Position numbers and translations under genes: made by a program. From Gammaproteobacteria bacterium (GTDB lineage: Bacteria > Pseudomonadota > Gammaproteobacteria > JAADGQ01), in assembly GCA_015490755.1 (NCBI GenBank), contig WFXF01000032.1:1-49562 (forward strand): a stretch of 49,562 bases of DNA, written 5' to 3'. The notes beneath the pieces were generated by a model. It searched no databases, was not told the origin of the DNA, and was given only the letters and a program-made list of their open reading frames with translations. Positions 43,591 through 49,562 of the stretch are shown here, piece after piece (positions within the stretch are counted from its first letter, which is position 1; the number at the start of each line of letters is the position of its first letter).

Positions 43591-44325
43591 ATGATTTCCA
43601 ACCCATTAACCGGAGCGCACTATCTTTTAAAAGGATTCGGCCTGATTACAAAACCATCCGTTCGCAAATATGTGATGATCCCATTGAGTATCAATATCAT
43701 ATTTTTTACAGCGCTGATCTGGTGGGGAATGTCTGCACTATTTCTGTTTTTTGATGAACAACTATTAGCTCTCCCCTCCTGGCTTTCATGGCTTGAGTGG
43801 TTACTTTGGCCGGTTTTGACACTAGCAACACTGCTTCTGGTATTTTATAGCTTTAGCGTGGTAGGAAATATTATTGCATCTCCATTTAATAGCCTCTTGG
43901 CAGAAGCCGTAGAGCACCATTTAACGGGAGAAAAATTACCCGAAATGAGCTGGAAAGAGACCGTGAAAACCATTTTACCTTCCGTCATGAATGAATTTAG
44001 AAAGCTATTCTATTTCATCTGCTGGGCAGTCCCTTTTTTACTGCTTTTTTTTATTCCTGTGATTCAGGTCATCGCTCCTTTCTTATGGTTGGCTTTTGGT
44101 GCCTGGATGTTAATGCTGCAATATGGTGATTATCCGATGGCCAATCATAATATTTCTGTGCCCGAACAACGTAAAAAACTCGCCGCCAACCGAATGACTT
44201 CATTGAGCTTCGGGGGGGCGACAATGCTGATGACTTTAATTCCATTCTTAAATTTTTTGGTAATACCCAGCGCAGTTGCAGGTGCCACTGCACTTTGGGT
44301 TGAACGAATAAAAAATCAAGAGTAA
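43591..44325 (+). CDS. cysZ: CysZ-like EI24 domain membrane protein
   Basis: A 244-residue polytopic protein. I start it at ATG 43591 (MISNPLTGAHYLLKGFGLI), as in the family; the open frame to 43534 is not conserved-looking. Membrane regions lie near 30-55, 70-95, 145-175 and 205-235. The SPFNSLLAEAVEHHLTGE segment near 95-115 is characteristic of EI24/CysZ. CysZ proteins import sulfate in enterobacteria, but the wider family may have other roles. It is 9 nt before the DUF4381 gene. Confidence 0.85.
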   Translation: MISNPLTGAHYLLKGFGLITKPSVRKYVMIPLSINIIFFTALIWWGMSALFLFFDEQLLALPSWLSWLEWLLWPVLTLATLLLVFYSFSVVGNIIASPFNSLLAEAVEHHLTGEKLPEMSWKETVKTILPSVMNEFRKLFYFICWAVPFLLLFFIPVIQVIAPFLWLAFGAWMLMLQYGDYPMANHNISVPEQRKKLAANRMTSLSFGGATMLMTLIPFLNFLVIPSAVAGATALWVERIKNQE

Positions 44326-44334
44326 TAATAGCTT

Positions 44335-44796
44335 ATGAATGAATTAGAGAATTTACGTGACATTCATAGTCCGCCTCCCATCTCTTTTTGGCCTCCAGCT
44401 CCTGGCTGGTGGATATTGGTGGCGCTGATTTTGCTGAGTGTCATCTCTGCATGGATTTTTTATCGGCGGCAAAAAAAACGCGCTTTACGAAAAACGGCTC
44501 TTATTGAATTGAATCAATTACAGCAATCTTTGTCGAAAGATCAAGATCTTTCCACTTTTTCAGCACAAATTTCTACGCTGTTGCGTCGTCTTGCACTGAC
44601 TCAATTTAATCGAAATGAAGTAGCTGGGCTAACGGGGGAAGCATGGTTAGAATTTCTTGACCGTACAGGCCAGACAAAAAATTTTACTCAGGGGGTTGGA
44701 AAAATAATTATCACCGCACCTTATCAGGCTACAACCGATATTGATGGCCAGGAATTAGTTGCTATTGTAAAAGACTGGATTCATTTCAATACATGA
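44335..44796 (+). CDS. DUF4381 family membrane protein
   Basis: A 153-residue protein. It starts with a short segment containing HSPPPISFWPPAPGWW, then one membrane span (about 22-42) and a basic stop-transfer RRQKKR. The cytoplasmic part ends with AWLEFLDRTGQT. This is the usual DUF4381 layout, and the family nearly always precedes Bat-type vWA genes, as here (ATGA overlap with BatA). Function unknown; likely a partner of the vWA proteins. Confidence 0.85.
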   Translation: MNELENLRDIHSPPPISFWPPAPGWWILVALILLSVISAWIFYRRQKKRALRKTALIELNQLQQSLSKDQDLSTFSAQISTLLRRLALTQFNRNEVAGLTGEAWLEFLDRTGQTKNFTQGVGKIIITAPYQATTDIDGQELVAIVKDWIHFNT

Positions 44797-45800
44797 TTAC
44801 ATTCGCCTGGTCCCAGCTGTTGTGGCTGCTGCCCCTGCCTTTTGTACTGCGCTATATTCTGCCCACAGCGTCCCGCTCGGAAGAGGCCACCATCAAAGTG
44901 CCTTTCTTTCAGGATATTGCGGCATTAAATGCCAAAAGCCAGTCAGTGCCCTCTGCAAGATTATCCTGGCTTAAACGCGTTTTGGCTTATTTTATATGGT
45001 TTTTGCTGGTGATTGCAGCGGCTCGCCCATTGCTCCTCGGTGAGCCTGTCACTTTACCCGCAAGTGGTCGAGATCTCATGATCGCTGTCGATATTTCCGG
45101 CAGTATGGAGATACCCGATATGGAGCTTAACGGACAACAGGTGGATCGTTTAACCATGGTAAAGGCCGTCGCAGGTGATTTTATTGAACGCCGCACAGGT
45201 GATCGCATCGGCCTGATTCTCTTTGGCCGACAAGCCTATTTGCAAACACCACTCACGTTTGACCGAAAGACAGTCCGCACCATGCTGGAAGAGGCAGAGA
45301 TTGGGCTTGCTGGTCAAGAGACCGCGATTGGTGATGGAATTGGTCTGGCGGCAAAGCGCCTGCGAGACCGTACGCAAGAGACGCATGTGCTTATTTTATT
45401 GACTGATGGAGCCAATACAGCCGGTGAAGTTGACCCTTTAAAAGCAGCATGGCTCGCCTCACAAATCAACGTTCGTATCTATACTATCGGTATCGGTGCG
45501 GATGAGATGCAGGTACGTACCCTGTTTGGCTCTCAAACAGTCAACCCTTCTCGTGACCTTGATGAAGAGACTCTGAAAAGTATTGCAAAAAGAACCGGTG
45601 GCACCTATTTTCGAGCAAAAGATACCGAATCTCTGGAAGAGGTCTATCGCCAACTGGATGCACTGGAACCCTCTGTCGTCGAAACTCAAACCTTCAGGCC
45701 GACAAAATCACTGTTCTACTGGCCTTTAGGAGGCGCTCTGTTGCTATCACTGCTGATCGCGCTGAGCTACTGTCGCTTTAGGGGGCATTTGAAGTCATGA
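44793..45800 (+). CDS. BatA-like vWA-domain membrane protein
   Basis: A 335-residue protein. Two N-terminal membrane spans (about 5-22 and 60-82) and one C-terminal span (about 305-325) enclose a von Willebrand A domain (about 90-290). Its MIDAS metal site is intact: DISGSM near 99-104, and LTDGAN near 209-214. The gene overlaps both neighbours by 4 nt. Bat proteins in other bacteria support aerotolerance or envelope stress resistance. Confidence 0.92.
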   Translation: MITFAWSQLLWLLPLPFVLRYILPTASRSEEATIKVPFFQDIAALNAKSQSVPSARLSWLKRVLAYFIWFLLVIAAARPLLLGEPVTLPASGRDLMIAVDISGSMEIPDMELNGQQVDRLTMVKAVAGDFIERRTGDRIGLILFGRQAYLQTPLTFDRKTVRTMLEEAEIGLAGQETAIGDGIGLAAKRLRDRTQETHVLILLTDGANTAGEVDPLKAAWLASQINVRIYTIGIGADEMQVRTLFGSQTVNPSRDLDEETLKSIAKRTGGTYFRAKDTESLEEVYRQLDALEPSVVETQTFRPTKSLFYWPLGGALLLSLLIALSYCRFRGHLKS

Positions 45801-47674
45801 TGATTCCTGAAAACTTTCACTTTCTTCGTCCTGAGTGGTTTTACGCCCTACTCCCGCTGGCACTTCTTTTTTGGAGGTTGCGCCATCGGCATGCTCAAAA
45901 AGGCAGTTGGAGTCAAGTCTGCGATGCTCACCTGTTACCTCACTTACTGGTACAGCCTGAAACGAATAAACGCCTTCAGTGGCTCCCCCTTTTATTGCTT
46001 GCATTGGGTTGGTTCATAGCCATCGTGGCGCTTGCAGGTCCTGCGTGGGAGAAACAACCGCAACCCGTTTTTCAAACCAGCGATTCTCGCATTATTGTGC
46101 TGGATCTTTCACGCTCGATGGATTCTGAGGATATCAAGCCTTCACGTTTGACCCGTGCCAAACACAAGGTGCTCGATATCCTAAAGCAGAGCAAGGAAGG
46201 AAAAACAGGTTTGATTGTCTTTTCCAATCAAGCCTATGTGGTTTCACCATTGACACAAGATGCCGCCACAATAGCAGCAATGATTCCGGCACTGGGCAGT
46301 GAGATCATGCCTCGTCAAGGCAGTCGTCCGGAACTTGCACTTGAAAAAGCGGATCAACTGCTGGCTCATGGCGGCGCGGTTGATGGCGATATCATCTTGA
46401 TTACGGACGGAATCAATGATGCAGCCATTGATGTTGCCAAATCACTGCAAAGCAAAGGGCGACGTATTTCAGTATTGGCCGTAGGCACGGAGCAAGGCGC
46501 GCCCATTCCGACAGAGGGCGGTGGATTTCTCAAAGACAGCCAAGGTGCCATCGTGGTTCCAAGACTGGATCGAGGTGCTTTACAAAACCTGGCGAATCAG
46601 GGAGATGGAGTTTACACAGAGCTGCGTGCAGATGACCGCGATATCACAACACTGCTTGCAGGTAGCAGCCAGCAACAACATCTCGATAAAAGTGAAGAGA
46701 TGCAACAAACGACGGATACCTGGCGAGAAGAGGGCCCATGGCTTGTATTATTGCTTCTTCCTTTGGCGGCACTTGCTTTTCGTCGTGGCTGGCTGGGCTG
46801 TGTGATTCTGGTTGTCGCGGCAAATAGTCTGCCTCAACCCGCTATGGCGATGGAATGGAGTGATCTATGGAGTCGTGCCGACCAACAGGCAATGCAACTT
46901 CTCAAGCAGGGAAAAGCGGCAGAAGCTGCTGAAAAATTTAAAGACCCTGCATGGCAAGGACAAGCTTATTACCAAGCGGGCGAATATGAAAAAGCGGCAG
47001 AAATATTCGCACAGCAAAAGAGTGCCGACGGACATTATAATTATGGCAATGCCCTTGCAAAACTGGGGCGTTACCCGGAAGCGATTGCCGCTTATGAACA
47101 GGCATTGGCAATCAATAAACAACATGATGATGCCAGGTTTAACCTTGACCTTGTCAAAAAACTGCTCGAGCAACAAGAAGAGAGTCCTGATAATGAATCA
47201 CAAAGCAAAGAAGAGAAAGAAGAGGGGCAAGACGGTGAACAGTCAGGCCAAGGCAGTGATACCCCTCAGCCCTCCTCTTCCGATGAAGCGGGACAAGAAG
47301 GTCAATCCGGTGAAAGTTCTGACCAGGGGGATGAACAATCAAGCGAAAGCCAAGGTCAACAGAACAGTGATGATCAAAACTCTCAGGATAATCAGAACAG
47401 CAATGAACAACAAAACAGTGAAGAAGAGCTCGCCGATCAGTCAGAGCAACTAACCGAAGGCACACCTCAGGAATCTCAGGAAGAGGGTGAAACAGAGCAG
47501 CAAACAGTACCAGAACTCTCAGAAGAGGATCAAAAGTCCATCGAAGCAGAGCGTGCATTGGAGCATTGGTTGCAGCGGGTTCCTGATGACCCCAGTGGTC
47601 TGTTAAGGCGCAAATTCAGCCGTGAATATCAACGTCAACAGAACAATCAACAAGACACAGAGCAAGCATGGTAA
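45797..47674 (+). CDS. BatB-like vWA protein fused to TPR and acidic low-complexity tail
   Basis: A 625-residue protein. Membrane spans occur near 12-25 and 65-85, then a vWA domain (about 95-290) with MIDAS motif DLSRSM near 105-110 and ITDGIN near 201-206. Membrane spans near 310-350 are followed by TPR repeats (about 385-455: YYQAGEYEKAAEIF, YNYGNALAKLGRYPEAIAAY). A very Gln/Ser/Glu/Asp/Asn-rich stretch (about 460-580) follows, then a C-terminal ALEHWLQRVPDDPSGLLRRKF motif typical of BatB/BatC fusions. So BatB and BatC seem fused. Overlaps BatD by 7 nt. Confidence 0.9.
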   Translation: MMIPENFHFLRPEWFYALLPLALLFWRLRHRHAQKGSWSQVCDAHLLPHLLVQPETNKRLQWLPLLLLALGWFIAIVALAGPAWEKQPQPVFQTSDSRIIVLDLSRSMDSEDIKPSRLTRAKHKVLDILKQSKEGKTGLIVFSNQAYVVSPLTQDAATIAAMIPALGSEIMPRQGSRPELALEKADQLLAHGGAVDGDIILITDGINDAAIDVAKSLQSKGRRISVLAVGTEQGAPIPTEGGGFLKDSQGAIVVPRLDRGALQNLANQGDGVYTELRADDRDITTLLAGSSQQQHLDKSEEMQQTTDTWREEGPWLVLLLLPLAALAFRRGWLGCVILVVAANSLPQPAMAMEWSDLWSRADQQAMQLLKQGKAAEAAEKFKDPAWQGQAYYQAGEYEKAAEIFAQQKSADGHYNYGNALAKLGRYPEAIAAYEQALAINKQHDDARFNLDLVKKLLEQQEESPDNESQSKEEKEEGQDGEQSGQGSDTPQPSSSDEAGQEGQSGESSDQGDEQSSESQGQQNSDDQNSQDNQNSNEQQNSEEELADQSEQLTEGTPQESQEEGETEQQTVPELSEEDQKSIEAERALEHWLQRVPDDPSGLLRRKFSREYQRQQNNQQDTEQAW

Positions 47675-49416
47675 AACGATATTTTCCAAAATTCACGACC
47701 CTTATTTTATTGATGCTGCTGGCTGTACTCTTAAGCAATATCGCCAGCGCACAAAACGTCACAGCTCGTGTTGATCGCACACAAATTCAGGAGTATGAAT
47801 CTGTGTGGCTCATTATTCGCAGCAGCGGCAGCACCTCACAAAGCCCTGACTTGACACCTCTGGAACAAGATTTTGACCTGTTAGGGCAATCCAAAAGCAG
47901 CCAGGTCAATATTATTAATGGCAAAATGGAGTCGAGTAGCGAATGGTCTATTAACTTGATGCCCAAACGCACCGGTGAACTACAGATTCCGGCGATTGCG
48001 CTGGGAGATGAATTTACAAACCCGATCACTCTCAAAGTGAAACCGGCCAGCAACCTCTCTGACAGCAATGAAAACCGTAAAATTTTCATCGAAACAGAAG
48101 TCGAAGAGCAACAGGTTTATGTACAAAGCCAAATCGTCTATACCGTACGGCTACTCTATTCAGTTGGGCTTAATGGCGGCAGCCTTTCAGAACCTGAGCT
48201 TAAAAATGCAATGGTTGAACGTCTGGGTGAAGATATCTCTTATAACACAGTACGCAACGGAAAAAGTTACAAAGTTATTGAACGACGTTATGCAATTTTC
48301 CCGCAAAACAGTGGTGAACTGATTATTCCCGCGATTGAATTTGATGGTCAGATTGTAGACGAAAACCGCCCATCTCAACGCCGTAATATTTTTGATCCAT
48401 TTGGACGACAGCAGACACGGCCTATACGTCTGAAGTCAGAAGTAGTACGCATGACGGTATTGCCTCAGCCTGACCAAAGTGCGACCTGGATTCCCGCACG
48501 TAAATTAACATTGCTGGAAAAGTGGTCGCCCAACAAGCCCGAATTTCGAGTCGGTGAACCCGTCACCCGCACGATTCAAATACAAGCGGAAGGATTAAGC
48601 GCTGCACTGCTTCCTGAAATCACATTGCCTGCGGTTGATGGCATTAAGTTCTATCCTGACCAACCGGTGACTGAAAACAAAACAGATGGCACCTGGATTA
48701 CCGGAACGCGCCAGGAAAAAATTGCGATGATTCCAACTACTGCAGGCTCTCTGACACTGCCTGAAATCAAGGTCACATGGTGGAATACTCAAACTAAAAA
48801 AGCTCAGGTCGCCACGCTTGCTGCCCGTCATATTGATGTATTGCCGGCTCTAACCAATGGCCAAACAGAACAACCCGTTACTCTCACGCAGCCACCTTCA
48901 CTTTCACAAGGAACAAAAAGCACCAACCTTTCATCTCAATCACCAAAAACAGATCAATTTCCATGGCATTGGCTCACCCTGTTCTTTGCTGTCGCATGGC
49001 TGCTCACACTGGTCGCCTGGTGGAAAGCTAAACATTCAACGCAGACATCAGCGCCTGTTCAGGAAGCAAAAAGCATTCATAATTCTTCATTAAGAAACGT
49101 GAAAAAATCACTTAAAATAGCTTGTGATAATAATGATGGCCGTCAAGCACGTATCGCCCTGCTGAACTGGGCAAATATTGCATGGCCGGAAAAAAAATGG
49201 ACAGGGCTCAGCAGTATTGCCGAGCAATTTGATCATCCGTCACTACAAAGTGCAATTATGGAACTTGATCAAAGCCTTTATTCAGATGATGCCGACGCAT
49301 GGAATGGAAAAAAATTATGGGATCTTATTTCAAAACAGAAGTGGCCGAAAAAAAGCAGCGCATCATCTCACACCGCACTTTCACCTCTTTATCCGCACAA
49401 AACAACTAATCCCTAG
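47668..49416 (+). CDS. BatD-like protein
   Basis: A 582-residue protein with a signal peptide (cleavage near ASA-QN, residues 25-30). The BatD N-terminal repeat-like domains (about 30-390) contain TARVDRTQIQEYESVWL and ERRYAIFPQNSGELIIPAIEF, found in this family. A membrane span lies at about 433-452 and a cytoplasmic helical tail follows. It is the last gene of the Bat cluster. The stop codon is immediately followed by what looks like an insertion-sequence end, so the natural C-terminus may have been altered. Confidence 0.88.
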   Translation: MVKRYFPKFTTLILLMLLAVLLSNIASAQNVTARVDRTQIQEYESVWLIIRSSGSTSQSPDLTPLEQDFDLLGQSKSSQVNIINGKMESSSEWSINLMPKRTGELQIPAIALGDEFTNPITLKVKPASNLSDSNENRKIFIETEVEEQQVYVQSQIVYTVRLLYSVGLNGGSLSEPELKNAMVERLGEDISYNTVRNGKSYKVIERRYAIFPQNSGELIIPAIEFDGQIVDENRPSQRRNIFDPFGRQQTRPIRLKSEVVRMTVLPQPDQSATWIPARKLTLLEKWSPNKPEFRVGEPVTRTIQIQAEGLSAALLPEITLPAVDGIKFYPDQPVTENKTDGTWITGTRQEKIAMIPTTAGSLTLPEIKVTWWNTQTKKAQVATLAARHIDVLPALTNGQTEQPVTLTQPPSLSQGTKSTNLSSQSPKTDQFPWHWLTLFFAVAWLLTLVAWWKAKHSTQTSAPVQEAKSIHNSSLRNVKKSLKIACDNNDGRQARIALLNWANIAWPEKKWTGLSSIAEQFDHPSLQSAIMELDQSLYSDDADAWNGKKLWDLISKQKWPKKSSASSHTALSPLYPHKTTNP

Positions 49417-49562
49417 GAGGCTGTCCGAGAATTAACTTCCAAACAAGACTTAACGGCCCAAATTACCCTGACAATTTTTATCGGCTAAATTAGGCGCCCT
49501 CTCTTCTTGATAGGTCGCTATTTTTCTGTTGAAAAACTCAATTTTGGCTCCTTTTGTGCCTA
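49417..49562. mobile_element. Probable insertion-sequence end
   Basis: GAGGCTGTCCGAGAATTAAC begins directly after the BatD stop, a look shared by terminal repeats of several IS families (for example IS1182-like). The other end is outside the window, so the repeat cannot be confirmed. Confidence 0.35.
49450..49562 (-). CDS. Possible transposase C-terminus, partial
   Basis: On the minus strand an open frame enters from the window edge and stops at 49450, 33 nt before the suspected terminal repeat. Its end reads KIEFFNRKIATYQEE...NLGR. The position (C-terminus close to an IS end) suits a transposase, but 37 codons are too few to name the family. Confidence 0.3.
   Translation of the reverse strand, partial: GTKGAKIEFFNRKIATYQEERAPNLADKNCQGNLGR

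Noticed and set aside
46812-47453. 213-codon frame inside the BatB-like gene
   Set aside because: A shadow of the low-complexity CAA/GAA-rich region; the BatB frame has clear domains on both sides.

Overview
The window reads as chromosomal DNA of a moderately AT-rich gammaproteobacterium. The support is the dnaK-dnaJ-dapB and grpE/nadK/recN neighbourhood, a DksA with an intact C4 zinc finger, CheV, an MSHA-type pilus locus, a CysZ/EI24 protein and a DUF4381-BatA-BatB-BatD cluster. No rRNA, tRNA, CRISPR array or prophage was seen. Genus cannot be fixed from sequence alone; a free-living, motile, surface-associating species fits.

Layout. (1) 1-6332: a nucleotide-transporter-like membrane protein (cut by the window edge), two exported serine hydrolases of the beta-lactamase/PBP fold, and a 971-residue protein that appears to be exported and carries a phosphohistidine domain followed by a PPDK/PEP-synthase-type ATP-binding domain, the order found in glucan water dikinases. 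This is the most unusual module here. (2) 6482-18617: an eleven-gene type IV pilus/MSHA-like locus (AAA-SPOR protein, secretin, TPR protein, c-di-GMP-type MshE ATPase, MshG platform, PilMN/PilO/PilP-like assembly proteins, three pilin-like proteins), closed by a strong bidirectional terminator. (3) 18632-22131: cheV-cheR facing flgA-flgM-flgN, with recognisable sigma-28 and sigma-54 promoters back to back. (4) 22149-25671: DUF58, a YfcE-like phosphoesterase, a Cys/Met PLP enzyme and an SDR. (5) 25759-27475: vapB-vapC-small ORF-fic, every junction a 4-nt overlap. (6) 27556-33781: a seven-gene operon with a LolD/FtsX-type ABC transporter, a LolA-like sorting protein, an outer-membrane beta-barrel and a LytS/LytTR two-component system. 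(7) 33954-35005: PhzF and a small membrane protein. (8) 35051-42383: dapB, dnaJ, dnaK and grpE, with convincing sigma-32 promoters, opposite nadK and recN. (9) 42460-43470: a DUF3579 gene with a structured leader, a bidirectional terminator and dksA. (10) 43591-49416: cysZ-like, DUF4381, BatA, BatB-TPR and BatD. (11) 49417-49562: what looks like the end of an insertion sequence abutting the BatD stop codon.

Functionally the window is dominated by cell-surface and envelope biology (pilus, flagellum, chemotaxis, lipoprotein/lipid trafficking, Bat proteins) and by protein quality control. Many start codons were moved inward from the longest open frame on the basis of ribosome-binding sites, signal peptides or overlap with neighbours; each entry says so.
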